Source: Deinococcus sp. JMULE3
GTDB lineage: Bacteria > Deinococcota > Deinococci > Deinococcales > Deinococcaceae
Assembly: GCF_013337115.1 (NCBI RefSeq)
Contig: NZ_SGWE01000001.1
Location: 1-56,000, forward strand
Direction: 5' to 3'
Length of the DNA stretch: 56,000 nt
Under the pieces are notes generated by a model. That model ran no database searches, had not been told where the DNA came from, and worked only from the letters and a program-made list of their open reading frames with translations. The translations under genes and the position numbers were made by a program. Positions 33,644-46,738 of this stretch are shown here, one piece after another. How positions within the stretch are numbered: the first letter of the stretch is position 1; every line of letters begins with the position of its first letter.

Positions 33644-34893
33644 TGCGCGCCGCCCCCCTCCTCCTGCTGACCCTGACGCTGACCCTGAGCGCCTGCGCCG
33701 GCACCCAGAAGGCGGCCGTGAACAACGACCTGGACGCCGCGCCCGCCAAGACCACCACCCTGCAGGTCGCCACCACCCCCGCCCGCAGCGGCACCCTGGA
33801 CGCCCAGCGCAGCGTCAGCGGCACCATCGAGGCGCAGCGCGACAGTCAGGTCGCCGCGCAGACCGGCGGGACCGTGCAGCGCCTCCTGGTGCAGGAAGGC
33901 GATCAGGTCAGCCAGGGCCAGGTCCTGGCGCAGCTGGACGACACCGCCCAGCTGCAGGCCCTGCAGAACGCCCGCCTGCAGGTGCAGCAGGCCGAGATCA
34001 GCCTCGCGCAGACGCGGCGCAGCACCCAGAACAACACAGGCACCCTGAACGCCGCTGTCACGGCCGCGCAGGCCAGCCTCGCGCAGGCGCAGGCCGGCGC
34101 GCAGAGCGCCGAGAACCTCTACCGCCTGGGCGGCATCAGCCTGTCCGACGTGCAGGCGGCCCGCGCGCAGCTGGCCCAGGCGCAGAGCGCCCTGGCGCAG
34201 GCCCGCGCGAACCTCGCGCAGAACGGCCAGAGCGCCCAGGGCAGCGTGCCGCTGCAGGAAGCGCAGCTCGCGCAGGCGCGCGCCAGCGTGCAGCAGGCCG
34301 AACAGAACCTCGCCCGCACCGCGGTGCGCGCCCCCTTCGCGGGCACCGTCGCCACGCTGAACGTCGAGGTCGGCGAGTTCGCCGGGCAGGGCAGCGCCGT
34401 CGCCCGCCTCGTGGACCCCGGCAGCCTGCGCGTGACGTTCAACGTGCCCGCCGCCGACGCCGCCACCCTGGTAGGCGGGGCGCGCCTGAACGTCGGGTAC
34501 GGCGGCGTGAACTACGTCGGCGTGGTGACCGGCGCGCCCGGCGTCGCCGGAACGAACCGCCTGGTGCCCGTCACGGCCCGCGTGCAGGGCGGCGCGGACC
34601 TCCCGGTGGGCGGGGCGGCGCAGGTCCGCTACCGCGTGCAGCTGGGCCAGGGCCTGCTCGTCCCCAGCGGCGCCGTGCAGGCCGACGCGGGCGAGAACGT
34701 CGTGTACACCGTCAGCGGCGGCGTCGCCCGCCGCACCCCGGTCAGCGTGGTCGCCGAGAGCGGCGCGCTCGTCGCCGTGCGCGGCCTCGACGCGGGCGCC
34801 GCAGTCGTCAGTCCCGTGCCCGCCAGCCTGCAGGACGGCTCGCGCGTGCAGACCGGCGCCCAGACCGCCCCGCAGACCGGAGCGACCCCGTGA
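33643..34893 (+). CDS. Membrane fusion protein (HlyD/AcrA-type lipoprotein)
   Basis: Periplasmic adaptor linking the RND pump to the outer-membrane duct; 416 residues. A lipoprotein signal is present ([13 protein letters not shown], lipobox LSAC). The biotinyl-lipoyl half-motifs ([31 protein letters not shown]) and the second half ([25 protein letters not shown]) surround a long Ala/Gln coiled coil (about residues 95-220). The barrel and membrane-proximal domains follow ([19 protein letters not shown]). The ATG overlaps the preceding stop (TGATG), and its own stop overlaps the RND start. Confidence 0.92.
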   Translation: MRAAPLLLLTLTLTLSACAGTQKAAVNNDLDAAPAKTTTLQVATTPARSGTLDAQRSVSGTIEAQRDSQVAAQTGGTVQRLLVQEGDQVSQGQVLAQLDDTAQLQALQNARLQVQQAEISLAQTRRSTQNNTGTLNAAVTAAQASLAQAQAGAQSAENLYRLGGISLSDVQAARAQLAQAQSALAQARANLAQNGQSAQGSVPLQEAQLAQARASVQQAEQNLARTAVRAPFAGTVATLNVEVGEFAGQGSAVARLVDPGSLRVTFNVPAADAATLVGGARLNVGYGGVNYVGVVTGAPGVAGTNRLVPVTARVQGGADLPVGGAAQVRYRVQLGQGLLVPSGAVQADAGENVVYTVSGGVARRTPVSVVAESGALVAVRGLDAGAAVVSPVPASLQDGSRVQTGAQTAPQTGATP

Positions 34894-37800
34894 GCACCCA
34901 CGAACCCCCGGACTTCAACCTCCCGCAGGGCACGCTGCCCGACGGCACGCCCGAACCGAAGGTTCACCCGCTGGTGCGCTTCAGCGTCAAGAATTACGTG
35001 TTCTCGGTGGGCATCTTCGTGCTGCTGGTCCTGGCGGGCCTCGCCGCGACCTTCCGGCTGGGCGTGGAACTCCTGCCGAACTTCGAGGTGCCGGTCCTCG
35101 CGGTCAGTACCGCGTACCCCGGCGCGAACCCCGACCAGGTGGACCGCGAGGTCAGCCGCCGCGTCGAGGACGCCGTCAGCACCCTGGCCGGCGTGCAGGA
35201 CATCAACACCACCTCGGTCAGCAACCAGTCGGCGGTCGTGATCACCTTCAGTGACGACACCGACGTGGACAGTGCGGCCAACAGCGTGTCGCAGGCCGTC
35301 GCCGCGATCCGCGGCACGCTGCCCGACGGCGCCCGCGCCCCGGTCGTGCAGAAGTTCGACCCGAACGCCACCCCGATTCTGACCCTGGCGCTGCTGGGCG
35401 GCAGCAACCCCCCCGCGCAGGTCACCACCTACGCCGAGGACGTCCTCGTGCCGCGCCTGGAACGCGTGGAGGGCGTCGCCGACGTGAACGTCACCGGCGG
35501 TCCCGCCCGGCAGGTGCAGGTGCTGCTCGACCCGGCCCGGCTGCAGTCCTACAACCTGAGTCCCGCGCGGGTCACGCAGGCGATCGGCGCCAGCGCCCTG
35601 GACCTCCCGGCCGGGACCGTCTCGCAGGGCGGCACGCAGACGCAGTACGCCACCCGCAACACCCCCCGCAGCGCTGCCGACGTCGCCGCCATCACCCTGG
35701 ACAGCGCCAGCGGCGTGCAGGTCGGGGACGTCGCCCGCGTGCGCGACGCCGCCGAGGACGCCAGCAGCCTCGCGCGCTTCAACGGGCAGCCCGCCGTGCT
35801 GCTGAGTGTCCGCAAGGGCAGCGGCACGAACTCGGTCGCGGTGGCCGACGCCGTCCGCGCCGCCATGCAGGCCCAGCCACTCCCCAGGGGCTACGAGCTG
35901 AAGATCGCCAGCGACACCACCCGCGCCACGCTGGGCAGCGTCAAGGACACCTTCAAGGAATTCCTGCTCGCCATCGGCGCGGTCGGCATCATCTGCCTGC
36001 TGTTCCTGGGCCGCCTGAACACCGTGCTGTCGGTCGTGCTGGCCATTCCCATCTCGATCAGCGCCGCGCCGCTGCTGTACGCCACGCTGGGCTTCACGTT
36101 CAACATCATCTCGCTGCTGGCGATCATCGTCGCGATCGGCATCGTCGTGGACGACTCGATCGTCGTCGCGGAGAACGTGCAGCGCTACCGCGACCTGGGC
36201 TACAGCCGCCTGCGCAGCGTCCTGCTGGGCGGCAGCGAGGTCTTCAGCGCCGTGACCGCCGCGAGTTTCGCGCTGCTCGCCGTGCTGATTCCCCTGAGCC
36301 TGATGCCCGGCATCCTGGGGCAGTTCTTCAGCCAGTTCGGGCTGGGCATCGCCGCGGCCATCGTGCTGTCGTGGCTGGAGAGCCTGCTGTTCCTCACGGT
36401 GCGCATGGCGTACACCAACGACCCGCAGCCCATCGGCTGGGCGCAGCTGCCCGGCGTGCTGGCCCGCTTCCCGGCGCTGCTGCAGTCCAGCCTGCGGGCC
36501 GTGCGGTCCTTCGGCGGCTGGCTGGGGCTGCTGCTGGCGGGCGCCGCCGGGTCGGTCCTGCTCAGGGCGGCCGGACTGCCCCTCCCGGTCGCGATCGGCG
36601 TGGCGTCCCTGCTGGCCCCGCTGACGCTGGCCGTGACGCGCTACGTGCTGGGTCTGCTCTTCGCCCTGCTGGAAGCCGTCACCGGCACCCTGCACGGCCT
36701 GACGAACGGCGGCGTGCAGCGCACCGCCCGCGCCTACGCCCGCAGCCTCGACAGCGCGCTGCGCCGCCCCTGGCTGGTCATGCTGATCGCCGGACTGTTC
36801 CTGCTCAGCGCGCCCCTGGCCATGCGAGGCGTCGGCTTCGCGTTCACACCCAAATCCGACAGCGGCATCGTCGCGGTCGACCTCAGCCTCCCGGTCGGCA
36901 CCGACCTGAACACCACCAACCGCGTCACCGGGCAGCTCGAGGACGCCCTGCTGAAACGGCCCGAGGTGAAACTCGTCGAGACCAGCGTCGGCGCCGGAAA
37001 CGGCGTCAGCGGCGCCAGCGCCAACGAGGCCACCCTGACCGTCACCCTGATCGACAAGGCCGAACGGCCCGGCATCGACACGCTCGTCGAGCAGTACACC
37101 CGAGTGCTGACCCCCATCGGCACCCGCACGCCCGGCAGTGAACTGCGCGTCGGCACGCAGCAGACCGGCCCCGGCGGCAGCGCCGACATCTCCCTGGCCC
37201 TCACCGCGCCCAACCAGGCGCTCCTCGAACAGCGCAACCGCGAGGTCGTGCGGCTCCTCGCGCAGGACCCCAACCTCCGCAGCGTCGAGAGCAGCCTCAG
37301 CGCCACCCGCCAGGAACGCACCTTCACGCCCGACGCCACCCGCCTGACCGGCACCGGCCTGAGCGCCACCGACGTCGCGCAGGCCCTGCGCACCTACAAC
37401 GACGGCACGACCGCCGGCACGGTGCGCGACGGGGACCGCAGCGTCGACATCGTCGTGCGGCTCGACCCCGCGCTGATCAGCAGCGAACAGAGCCTGCTGA
37501 CGCAGACCGTGTACGCCCCCGCCCTGAGCGCCAACGTGCCCCTCTCGCAGCTGGGCGCGTTCCAGCTGGCGCAGGCCCCCGCCACGCTGCTGCGCCTGAA
37601 CAAGGCCTACACCGCCACCCTGAACATCAACGTCGTCAAGGGCGGCCCGAACCCCTTCGCGTACCAGCGTGAACTCGTCACCCGCGTCGAGAAGGCCGGA
37701 CTGCTCGCGGGCGGCGTGACGCTCGGGAACGCCAGCGCCTTCGGCAGCGCGGGCCTCACCGGGGACCTCGTGTTCTACGGCCCGATCCTGATGCTCCTGG

Positions 37801-38318
37801 CGATCATCCTCACGTACCTCGTGCTGGGCAGCCAGTTCAACTCCTTCCGCTACCCCATCTACCTGCAACTGCCCATTCCCATCGCGGTCGTCGGCGCGAT
37901 CTGGACACTGAACTTCTTCGGCGTGAACCTCGACGTGATCACGGTCCTCGGCATGGTCATCCTGCTGGGCCTGAGCACCAAGAACTCCATCCTGTACCTC
38001 GAATTCGTCACGGAACGCGCCCGGTCCCTCCCACTGCGCGAGGCGCTGCTGGAAGCCGCCGAACTGCGCTTCCGCCCGATCATCATGACCACCCTGACCG
38101 TCCTCGTGATCAGCATCCCCCTGGTCCTCGGCCAGGGCGAAGGCGCCGAGTTCCGCCGCGGCCTGGGCATCGTGATCCTCGGCGGGGTCATCACCTCCAC
38201 GCTGCTGACCTTTTACGTCGTGCCCAGCGTGTTCTGGGTGTTCGAACGCCGCCGCCTCCAGCCGGACGTCCAGTCTGCGCCCAGCGGCCCACAGACCCCA
38301 CTGGGCGCCGGAGACTGA
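34890..38318 (+). CDS. RND efflux pump, inner-membrane transporter
   Basis: AcrB/HAE1-type proton-driven exporter, 1142 residues, slightly longer than the usual 1030-1050. A first transmembrane helix ([23 protein letters not shown]) is followed by a porter domain with [23 protein letters not shown]. The proton-relay motif [21 protein letters not shown] lies in TM4, near residue 415. The second half repeats the pattern ([20 protein letters not shown], near residue 1025). The extra length comes from a hydrophobic insert around residues 515-600 after TM6. The substrate is unknown; drugs or lipids are possible. The GTG start overlaps the MFP stop (GTGA). Confidence 0.93.
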   Translation: MSTHEPPDFNLPQGTLPDGTPEPKVHPLVRFSVKNYVFSVGIFVLLVLAGLAATFRLGVELLPNFEVPVLAVSTAYPGANPDQVDREVSRRVEDAVSTLAGVQDINTTSVSNQSAVVITFSDDTDVDSAANSVSQAVAAIRGTLPDGARAPVVQKFDPNATPILTLALLGGSNPPAQVTTYAEDVLVPRLERVEGVADVNVTGGPARQVQVLLDPARLQSYNLSPARVTQAIGASALDLPAGTVSQGGTQTQYATRNTPRSAADVAAITLDSASGVQVGDVARVRDAAEDASSLARFNGQPAVLLSVRKGSGTNSVAVADAVRAAMQAQPLPRGYELKIASDTTRATLGSVKDTFKEFLLAIGAVGIICLLFLGRLNTVLSVVLAIPISISAAPLLYATLGFTFNIISLLAIIVAIGIVVDDSIVVAENVQRYRDLGYSRLRSVLLGGSEVFSAVTAASFALLAVLIPLSLMPGILGQFFSQFGLGIAAAIVLSWLESLLFLTVRMAYTNDPQPIGWAQLPGVLARFPALLQSSLRAVRSFGGWLGLLLAGAAGSVLLRAAGLPLPVAIGVASLLAPLTLAVTRYVLGLLFALLEAVTGTLHGLTNGGVQRTARAYARSLDSALRRPWLVMLIAGLFLLSAPLAMRGVGFAFTPKSDSGIVAVDLSLPVGTDLNTTNRVTGQLEDALLKRPEVKLVETSVGAGNGVSGASANEATLTVTLIDKAERPGIDTLVEQYTRVLTPIGTRTPGSELRVGTQQTGPGGSADISLALTAPNQALLEQRNREVVRLLAQDPNLRSVESSLSATRQERTFTPDATRLTGTGLSATDVAQALRTYNDGTTAGTVRDGDRSVDIVVRLDPALISSEQSLLTQTVYAPALSANVPLSQLGAFQLAQAPATLLRLNKAYTATLNINVVKGGPNPFAYQRELVTRVEKAGLLAGGVTLGNASAFGSAGLTGDLVFYGPILMLLAIILTYLVLGSQFNSFRYPIYLQLPIPIAVVGAIWTLNFFGVNLDVITVLGMVILLGLSTKNSILYLEFVTERARSLPLREALLEAAELRFRPIIMTTLTVLVISIPLVLGQGEGAEFRRGLGIVILGGVITSTLLTFYVVPSVFWVFERRRLQPDVQSAPSGPQTPLGAGD

Positions 38319-38333
38319 CCCGCGACGGACCAG

Positions 38334-38365
38334 CAGAGGGGGGGGAGGACGCCTCCCCCCCTCTG
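38334..38365 (+). terminator. Terminator of the efflux operon
   Basis: CAGAG8AGG (38334-38348) pairs with CCTC7TCTG (38352-38365) around an ACG loop, with one bulged G. It lies 15 bases after the pump stop. No T-run. Confidence 0.75.
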
Positions 38366-38490
38366 TCTGCCCCTCCACGGCCTGACGTGTGCGGACGGGT
38401 GGTCAATCTGGCGTGCAGGGCTGGCGTGGGCGGCGCATGCTGACGGCTGACGCCCCCGGCCCCCGTTCTCGCCTGTTGCCCTGGAGTGCC

Positions 38491-39693
38491 ATGACCCTCA
38501 CCGTGCCCGTGCCGGAGTCCCGACCCCGCCTGAGTCCGTCCTTTCCGTTCACGCCCGCGCAGTTGCTGCCCGGCCGGGCCGCCACGTACCGCCTGCCGTA
38601 CGGCAATCCACTGTTCGGCCGCAGCGACCTGGACACCGACGTGGGCCTGGGCGGCACCAACGGCCTGTTCGGTGGACTGGAGCTGGCCGCGCACCCGGCC
38701 AGCTGGACGCCGCAGGTCGCGGCGCTGCTCGCCCGCGCGGGCTTCGAACTGCCGCGCGTGACGCTGTACACCTCGCGAGGTGAGTACCGCGCCGTGCTGG
38801 CGGACCTCGCGCGGCGCTGCGGCCCACTGGTGACGATGTTCCCGCAGCATCCGGACGACCTGCCGCCCGAGGGGGCGGCCCTGGACCCGGCGCTGCTGAC
38901 CCGGCTGGCGGACAAGGGGCAGCTGGACGCCCTGACCGGTCGCCTCGCGCCGCGCCGCACGCTGCGCAACGAGCCGTCGGCGCTGCAGGCCGCGACCCGC
39001 GCGCTGCGGAATGCCCCGCACGGCTGGGTGCTCAAGGCCAGTCACGCGCCCACCGGGGGCGGCGCGGACGTGCACTTCTGCCCGGACCGCGCGGCGCTGG
39101 CGGACGCGGCGGCGCGCTACCCGGCGGGCACGCCGCTGCTGCTCGAACCGCGCCTGAGCGTCGACCTGAGCCCCAGCGCGCAGCTGGCGGTCCTGCCGTC
39201 GGGCGAGGTGTGCCTGCTGGGCCTGACCACGCAGCGCCTCGCGGGGCCGCGCTTCGCGGGCGTCGACCTGCGGCCCCTGGCCCGCGCGGAGCGGTACGCG
39301 CCGGTCGCGCTGGAGGTCGCGCAGGCGTGCGCGGCGCGCGGCTACCGGGGCGTGCTCGGCGTGGACCTGATGGACACCGGCGTGGAGGTGCTCGTCGCCG
39401 AGGTCAATCCGCGCCTGACCGGCGGCAGCCTCGCGGGGCTGCTCGCCCCGCAGCTGGGCCTGCTGGGCCTGCAGGCGCGGCTGGTGCTGCACCCGTCCGA
39501 CCGCACCCTGGACGACCTGTGCGCCCGCGTGGGCGAGGGCTGGGAGGAGGGCCGCCTGCTGCCGGTGATGGTCTGGGACGGCGCGCGGTGGGGCGGCGCG
39601 AACCGGGTGGCGGCGCTGCTGCTGGGCCGCACGGACGCCGAACTGGACGGTCAGGACGCCTGGCTGTGCGCCCGGCTGGACGGCAGGTCGTGA
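38491..39693 (+). CDS. ATP-grasp ligase of unknown substrate
   Basis: A 400-residue ATP-grasp protein. Visible ATP-binding residues: Lys182 in WVLKAS, a glycine loop (HAPTGGGADV), the hinge LLLEP with Glu219, and metal ligands D292 (GVDLMD), E304 and N306, with R308 (VAEVNPRLTGGS). All key positions are intact, so it should be an active carboxylate-amine or peptide-type ligase. The N-terminal 150 residues form a pre-ATP-grasp domain I cannot name. ATG 38491 follows GGAG at five bases; ATG 38437 would add 18 residues. The stop overlaps the MFS gene (GTGA), so the product is probably exported. This arrangement is inference. Confidence 0.8.
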   Translation: MTLTVPVPESRPRLSPSFPFTPAQLLPGRAATYRLPYGNPLFGRSDLDTDVGLGGTNGLFGGLELAAHPASWTPQVAALLARAGFELPRVTLYTSRGEYRAVLADLARRCGPLVTMFPQHPDDLPPEGAALDPALLTRLADKGQLDALTGRLAPRRTLRNEPSALQAATRALRNAPHGWVLKASHAPTGGGADVHFCPDRAALADAAARYPAGTPLLLEPRLSVDLSPSAQLAVLPSGEVCLLGLTTQRLAGPRFAGVDLRPLARAERYAPVALEVAQACAARGYRGVLGVDLMDTGVEVLVAEVNPRLTGGSLAGLLAPQLGLLGLQARLVLHPSDRTLDDLCARVGEGWEEGRLLPVMVWDGARWGGANRVAALLLGRTDAELDGQDAWLCARLDGRS

Positions 39694-40894
39694 CCGCCCG
39701 CGCGCCCGCACGGGTGGCGGCGCAACTGGGGCAGGCGGGCGCGCTGGGCGCGGCGGGGCAGCAGCTGGGCGCGCTGAGCCTGCCGGTGATCGCCTCGGGC
39801 CTGCCGGGCAGCACGCCGCTGACGCTGGGGCTGATCACGGCGGCGGCTTTCCTGCCGCACCTGCTGCTGGGCCTGTTCCTGGGGGCGCTGGCGGACCGGC
39901 TCGCGCCGCGCGGCGTGATGCTGTTCATGCACGCCGCGCGGGCGGGGACGCTGCTGCTCGCGGCGGGCCTGGCGCACGCCGGGCTGCTGGGCGCCGGCGT
40001 GCTCGCGGCGGTCGCGCTGACGCTGGGAGCACTCGGGGCGCTGCACGACGCGGCGCTGCAGCGCTGGCTGGCCGGGCTGGAAGACCGCGCGGACGCGAAC
40101 CGCGCGGTGCAGACCGGGGAGCAGGTGGCGCTGACGGTCGCACCCGGCCTGAGCGGCCTGCTGATCGGGTCGCTGGGGGTGGGGGTCGCGCTGCTGGCCG
40201 AGTCGCTGAGTTTCCTGGCGGCGGGGGCGCGCCTGGCGCGGGTGCCTGCCCCGGCGGTGCAGGCGCGGTCAACGGGGACGCTGCTGCGGGCTGCGGCGGA
40301 CGGGCTGCGGTTCGTGTGGGGGCACGGGACGCTGCGGCGGCTGGCGCTGACGGCGGCGTTCGTGAACCTGTCGCGCGCCATGACGTTCACGCTGCTGTCG
40401 TACTACCTGCTGCGGGTGGTGGGGGTGTCGCCGGTCGTGATGGGGATCGTCCTGACCGTCAGCGGGCTGGGGGGCTGGCTGGCGCGTGGCTGAGTCGCCG
40501 CACGGCGCAGGTGCCCGACGAGACGTTGCTGCGCCGCGCGCTGCTGGCACTGGCCGCGTCGGGCCTGCTGGTGCCGCTGGGCGGCGCGGGCTGGGGGCTG
40601 AGCCTGATCCTGCTGGGGCGGGCGCTGGGCACGGCCTGCACGGTCACGTACAACATCCGGCAGGACACGCTGCGGCAGGCGCTGTCCCCGGTGGGGATGG
40701 AGGCGCGGGTGGCGACCGCGTCGCGCACGCTGCTGTGGGGCAGCCTGCCGCTGGGTGCGGCGCTGGGCGGCGCGCTGGGTGCGGCGGTCGGGGCGCGCGG
40801 GGGGTTGCTGGCGGCGGCGCTGCTGGTGTTCGCCGCGCCGCTGCTGCTGGGACGGATCCGGGATTCCGGCGGGCGCGCCGTGCCGGTCGTGTGA
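39690..40894 (+). pseudogene. MFS transporter with a frameshift in a G6 run
   Basis: A major-facilitator transporter, likely exporter. The first frame (39690-40493, 267 residues) starts at GTG overlapping the ATP-grasp stop and covers about eight helices, with FLGALADRLAPRG as the loop 2-3 motif. It ends ...VSGLGGWLARG-stop. The second frame (to 40894) continues with a matching segment (LAGAWLSRRTAQVPDE, then GRALGTACTVTYNIRQDTL). One extra G in the run 40469-40474 would join them as SGLGGLAGAWLSRR, giving 401 residues, a normal MFS length. It could be a sequencing error, a true inactivation or, less likely, a programmed frameshift. The shift is firm; its cause is not. Confidence 0.8.
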
Positions 40895-40984
40895 AGGTCC
40901 GCTTCAGGTGCGGTGAGGACAGCATGTGAAGTTCAGGACGTGCGCCCCTCGCTTCTGCGCGGACCGGAGGCGCAGGCTGGACGC

Positions 40985-42634
40985 ATGGTGTCCATCACGC
41001 CCCGGATGACCCGCCCGCGCCCCCCGGACCCGGTCCGGCGCGCCCTGAACGCCCCGCCCGGACTGAAGCCTCCCCTCGCGCTGGGCGCCGCGCTGAGCCT
41101 GCTGGGCGCGCTGGGCACCGCGCTGGCCTTCGTGCTCGCCGCGCGGAGCATCGCCGGGGTGCTGACCCCACCCGCCCGGCTGCCGGTCATCGGCGAACTG
41201 TTGGGGGCTGCGCTGGGTCTGGGCGTGCGGGCCCTGACCGGCGCGGCGCGCGAGGCGCTGTCGGCGCAGCTGGCCGCGCACGCGACCGCGTGGCAGCGCG
41301 GGCAGCTCACGGCGCGGCTGCTGGCGCTGGGCCCGGTGGCGCTTTCCGGGCGGCGCGCGGCGGACCTCGTGACGCTGAGCAGCGACCTGGGGCCGCGCCT
41401 CGCGCCGTATTACGCGCGCTTCCTGCCGGGCCGGGCGCACGCGGCGATCTGCGCGATCGTCGCGCTGGGCGTGACCGCGTGGCTGGACCCGGCGACCGCC
41501 GCGCTGCTGCTCGTGACCGGACCGCTGACCGTGGTGTTCCTGTACCTCGTGGGGCTCGCCACGCACGCCGCCACGCAGGCGCAGTGGGCGCGGCACACCC
41601 GGCTCGCGGTGCGGCTGCTGACCCTGACGCGGCACCTGCCGACCCTGCACGCCTTCGGGGCGGTGCCCACCTACCGGGACGTGCTCGTCCGCTCGGCCGG
41701 CGCGCACCGCGAGGCGACCCTGCGGGTGCTGCGCGTGGCGTTCCTGTCGGGCTTCGTGATGGAGTTCGCCGCGACCCTCGCCACCGCGCTGGTGGCCGTG
41801 TGGATCGGCGTGAGGCTCTTCGGGGGTGAGGCGACCCTGGCGCCCACGCTGGCCGCGCTGATGCTCGTCCCGGAGTTCTTCGGGCCGCTGCGGCAGCTCG
41901 GCGCGGACCGCCACGCGGCGCTGGACGCCGAACCTCTGGCGCGCGATCTGGCGGCGCTGGACGCCGTGCCCGGCGCGCCCGAGGGAACGCGGGACGCGCC
42001 GCCCGGCGCCCCTGAACTGACCTTCCACGGCGCGCGGGCCGACCTGCCGGGCGTGACCGCCACCCTGACCGGCACGGTCGCCAGTGGCGAGCACGTCGCC
42101 CTGCGCGGTCCGAGCGGCGTCGGCAAGAGCGCGCTGCTGCACGCGCTGGGGAAGTACGTGGCGCACACCGGGCAGGTGACCGTGGGCGGCGTCCCGCTGG
42201 ATGACCTGAACGCGGACCGCTGGGCGCGCCGGGTGGCCCTCGTCCCCCAGGCCCCACGCCTGCTGGCGGCCAGCGTGCGCGACAACCTGCGCCTCGCCGC
42301 GCCCGACGCGGACGACGGGGCGCTGTGGACCGCGCTGCGCGAGGTGGGACTGGACGGCGTGATCGCCGCGCTGCCCGGCACGCTGGACGCCCCACTGGGC
42401 GAGGGCGGCACGCGCCTGTCCGGCGGGGAGACGGCCCGGCTGGCCCTGGCCCGCGCGCTGCTCTCCGGCGCGGACCTGCTCCTCCTCGACGAGGTCACCG
42501 CCCACCTGGACGGGGACACCGCGCGGGACCTGCACGCGCTGATCGGCCGGGCCGCGCGGGGGCGGACCGCGCTGCTCGTCACGCACCGCGACCCACCGCC
42601 CGGCTGGCGCACCCTGACCCTGGAGGCCCCATGA
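40985..42634 (+). CDS. cydD: CydD-type ABC exporter, first half
   Basis: Half-transporter of the CydDC exporter, needed for assembly of cytochrome bd; 549 residues. Six hydrophobic segments are followed by an ATPase domain with Walker A GPSGVGKS (near residue 380), signature LSGGE, and Walker [13 protein letters not shown]. CydDC exports glutathione/cysteine and supports heme insertion. The start is either ATG 40985 or ATG 41006; neither has a clear nearby ribosome binding site. The stop overlaps cydC by four bases. The gap from the preceding MFS gene (90 bases) has no visible promoter. Confidence 0.88.
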   Translation: MVSITPRMTRPRPPDPVRRALNAPPGLKPPLALGAALSLLGALGTALAFVLAARSIAGVLTPPARLPVIGELLGAALGLGVRALTGAAREALSAQLAAHATAWQRGQLTARLLALGPVALSGRRAADLVTLSSDLGPRLAPYYARFLPGRAHAAICAIVALGVTAWLDPATAALLLVTGPLTVVFLYLVGLATHAATQAQWARHTRLAVRLLTLTRHLPTLHAFGAVPTYRDVLVRSAGAHREATLRVLRVAFLSGFVMEFAATLATALVAVWIGVRLFGGEATLAPTLAALMLVPEFFGPLRQLGADRHAALDAEPLARDLAALDAVPGAPEGTRDAPPGAPELTFHGARADLPGVTATLTGTVASGEHVALRGPSGVGKSALLHALGKYVAHTGQVTVGGVPLDDLNADRWARRVALVPQAPRLLAASVRDNLRLAAPDADDGALWTALREVGLDGVIAALPGTLDAPLGEGGTRLSGGETARLALARALLSGADLLLLDEVTAHLDGDTARDLHALIGRAARGRTALLVTHRDPPPGWRTLTLEAP

Positions 42635-44268
42635 CCGGCCCCGTCAGGCGCGCCGGAGGCTGGCGGCCCTTCGTCCTCCCGGCGCTGCTGGGCGTCGCGG
42701 CCACCCTGGCGGGTGTGGCGCTGGCGGGCGCGTCGGGTCGCCTGATCGCCCGCGCGGCGCTGCGGCCCGAGGTGTTCCTGAGCCTGACGCTGCTCGTGAC
42801 CCTGGTGCGCGGGCTGGGCGTGGGCCGCGCGGGCCTACGCTACGCCGAACGCCTGACCGGGCACGCCGCCGCCCTGCGGGCCGGGGAGGCGGGGCGGGCG
42901 GCGCTGTTCGACCGCGTCTCACGGTTCGGGCGGGACCTGCTGGCCCGCGAACGCAGCGGTGACCTGCTCGCGCGCAGCGGCGCGGACCTCGACGCGCGGC
43001 AGTTCGCGGCGCTGCGCGTGACCCTGCCGCTGCTGGGTTTCGCGGGCGCCGCGCTGCTGGCGGGTGGCTGGCTGCTGAGCCTGGACGCCCGCCTGGGCCT
43101 GAGCGTGCTGGGACCGCTGCTGCTGGCGGCGGCGCTGCCCTGGCTGGCCCGCACGAGGGCGGCGGAACTGGCCCGTGAGGAGGCGAGGGTGGCCCGCGAG
43201 CACGGCGCGGCGCTGCTCGACGCGCTGAGTGCCAGCGCGGACGGCGCGGCGCGGCTGTGGGCGCCCCGCCTGGACGCCCTGAACGGGCAGCTGCGCCGCG
43301 TGACCGGGGCGCAGGGTCGCCTCCAGACCCGCCTGACGCTGGGCCGCGAGACGCTGTTCACCCTGAGTTTCACGCTGGTCCTCACGCGCGGCCTGACGCT
43401 GGTCGAGACGGGCGCGCTGGGCGGCGCGTGGCTGGCGGCGGTCGTGCTGCTGGCCGCTGCGAGTTTCGACGCGCTGAGCCCGCTCGCGCTGGTGCCCGGC
43501 GCGCACGCGGCGGCCCGGGCAGCGCAGGAACGGGACGAGGAACTCTCGGCGGTGCAGCCCGCCGTGACCAATCCTGACCATCCGTCAGCCCTGCCGCCCG
43601 GGCCACTGCCCCTGACCCTGGACGGCGTGGGACTCACGCGCGGCAGGCGCGACCTGTTGCGCGGCGTGACCCTGCACCTCCCGCCCGGCGCGCGGGTGGC
43701 CGTCACCGGCCCCAGCGGCGCGGGCAAGAGCACCCTGCTGGGCCTGATCAGCCGCGACCTCGACCCCACCGCCGGTCGGGTGACGCTGGGCGGGACGGAC
43801 CTGCGCACCCTGGCCCTGGCGGACCTGCGCGCCCGCCTGAGCCTGCACGAGCAGGACGCGCCGCTGCTGGATGGCACGATCGAGGAGAACCTGCGCCTCG
43901 GCGACCCGCACGCGCCCCCCGAGCGGCTGCGGGCCCTGCTGGACGACCTGGGCCTGGAGGACCTGCCGCTGGACACCTGGGTCGGCGAGGGCGGTACCCG
44001 CCTGTCCGGCGGGCAGCGCGCCCGCGTGAGTCTGGCCCGCGCGCTGCTGAAACGCTCGGACGTGCTGCTGCTGGACGAACCCACCGCGCACCTCGACCCG
44101 GACACCGAGGCCCGCGTCCTGAGCGTCCTGGGCCGCGAGTGCGCCGGTCGGACCCTGCTGCTCGTCACGCACCGGCCCGCGCCACTGACCCTCGCCGATC
44201 GGGTCTACCGGCTCGCAGACGGCGGGTGGCATCCCCTCTCCACCTCCATCCAGAAGAAGGTCATATGA
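42631..44268 (+). CDS. cydC: CydC-type ABC exporter, second half
   Basis: Partner of CydD, 545 residues. Transmembrane part from about residue 13 ([21 protein letters not shown]) to 300, then an ATPase domain with Walker [10 protein letters not shown]-loop [16 protein letters not shown], signature LSGGQ and Walker [13 protein letters not shown]. The GxSGRLI loop near the first helices is typical of CydC. Starts four bases inside the cydD stop (ATGA) and overlaps the cydA start (ATATGA). Confidence 0.9.
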   Translation: MTGPVRRAGGWRPFVLPALLGVAATLAGVALAGASGRLIARAALRPEVFLSLTLLVTLVRGLGVGRAGLRYAERLTGHAAALRAGEAGRAALFDRVSRFGRDLLARERSGDLLARSGADLDARQFAALRVTLPLLGFAGAALLAGGWLLSLDARLGLSVLGPLLLAAALPWLARTRAAELAREEARVAREHGAALLDALSASADGAARLWAPRLDALNGQLRRVTGAQGRLQTRLTLGRETLFTLSFTLVLTRGLTLVETGALGGAWLAAVVLLAAASFDALSPLALVPGAHAAARAAQERDEELSAVQPAVTNPDHPSALPPGPLPLTLDGVGLTRGRRDLLRGVTLHLPPGARVAVTGPSGAGKSTLLGLISRDLDPTAGRVTLGGTDLRTLALADLRARLSLHEQDAPLLDGTIEENLRLGDPHAPPERLRALLDDLGLEDLPLDTWVGEGGTRLSGGQRARVSLARALLKRSDVLLLDEPTAHLDPDTEARVLSVLGRECAGRTLLLVTHRPAPLTLADRVYRLADGGWHPLSTSIQKKVI

Positions 44269-45676
44269 ACGAGATCCTGGGCTTCTCCACGCTGGACCTG
44301 TCGCGCTTCCAGTTCGCCACGACCAGCATCTTCCACTACTTCTTCGTGCCGTTCACCGTCGGCTTCGCCCTGATCATCGCCATCCTGCAGACGCTGGCGT
44401 ACCGCAGCGGCGACCCGAAACTGGAGAACCTCACGCGCTTCTTCGGGCACCTCTTCTTCATCAACTTCGCGGTGGGCGTCGTGACCGGCATCGTGCAGGA
44501 ATTCCAGTTCGGCATGAACTGGCAGGGCTTCTCGAACTTCGTCGGGAACATCTTCGGCATCCCGCTGGCGCTGGAGGTCCTGATGGCCTTCTTCCTGGAA
44601 AGCACCTTCCTGGGCCTGTGGTGGTTCGGCAAGGACCGCCTCCCCGCCTGGGCGAGCCTCGCGAGCATCTGGATCGTCGCCGCCGGGACGACCATCAGCG
44701 CCTTCTGGATCATCATCGCCAACGCCTGGATGCAGCACCCCGTCGGCTTCGAGATCAAGGACGGCCGGGCCGTGATGACCGACGCGTGGGCGATCGTCAC
44801 GAACCCCAAGGGCCTGGAGTGGTTCGCGCACATCTGGGCGGGTAGCCTGACCGTCGCGGCGTTCTTCGTGCTGGCCGTCAGCGCGTACCACCTGCGCCGC
44901 CGCGCGAACGTCGAGGCGTTCCGCGTCAGCTTCCGCGTGGCGCTGATCACCGCGCTGATCGGGTCGGGCGGCGTGATCCTCGCCGGGCACGAGCAGGGCC
45001 AGAGCGCCGTGCGCGACCAGCCCATGAAGTACGCGGCGTTCAGCGCCCTGTGGGACACGCCGGAAGGCAACCAGATGCCCGAGAGCCTCATCGCGCTGCC
45101 CAGCAACGCCGCGCGGGAGAACCGCTTCGAACTCAGCGTGCCGTACGTCGGATCGTTCCTGGCGTTCAACAACTTCACCGAGAAAGCCAAGGGGATCAAC
45201 GATCTCCAGCGGGAGTATGAAGCCAAGTACGGCCCGGGCAACTACACGCCGTGGGTGTGGCCGGTGTACTGGTCGTTCCGCGTGATGGTCGGCCTGGGCT
45301 TCCTGATGCTGCTCGTGACCCTGGTGTACGTGTGGCGCTGGCGGCAGGGCAAGCTCGACGATCCGGGGCGGCTGTACCCGCTGCTGCTGGCCATGCCCCT
45401 GGCCCCGCATCTGGCGAACTTCAGCGGATGGATCGCCACCGAGATGGGCCGCCAGCCGTGGATCGTGCAGGGCCTGCTGCGCACCGGGGACGCCGTCAGT
45501 CAGCTCAACCCGCTGTGGGTGCTGCTGTCGCTCGCGGCGTTCTGGGTGGTGTACCTCACGCTGATCGGCCTCGACGTGTTCCTGCTGACCCGCACCGCCC
45601 GCGCCGGGATGCATGAACCGGACGTCGAGACGCCCTCGGTCCCCGCCCCGGACTACGTCCCCGAAGGAGCGCGCGC

Positions 45677-45680
<4 letters not shown>
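44265..45680 (+). CDS. cydA: Cytochrome bd ubiquinol oxidase subunit I
   Basis: The heme-binding catalytic subunit, 471 residues, in the inner membrane. It oxidises quinol and reduces oxygen. The N-terminal [21 protein letters not shown] holds the heme b595 histidine, and [25 protein letters not shown] the next helices. The conserved [12 protein letters not shown] is near residue 385. The Q-loop is short, as in the cyanide-insensitive/CydA short-loop group, consistent with the length. ATG 44265 overlaps the cydC stop; the cydB start overlaps its stop (ATGA). Confidence 0.95.
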
Positions 45681-46711
<1,031 letters not shown>

Positions 46712-46738
46712 TAGCCTCAGCCCCGGCAGGACGCGGCT

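Noticed and set aside
34629..38378. 1249-codon minus-strand frame opposite the RND gene
   Set aside because: The plus strand encodes a clear RND pump with all motifs. The minus frame is full of Gly/His/Gln/Asp low-complexity and lacks any start context.
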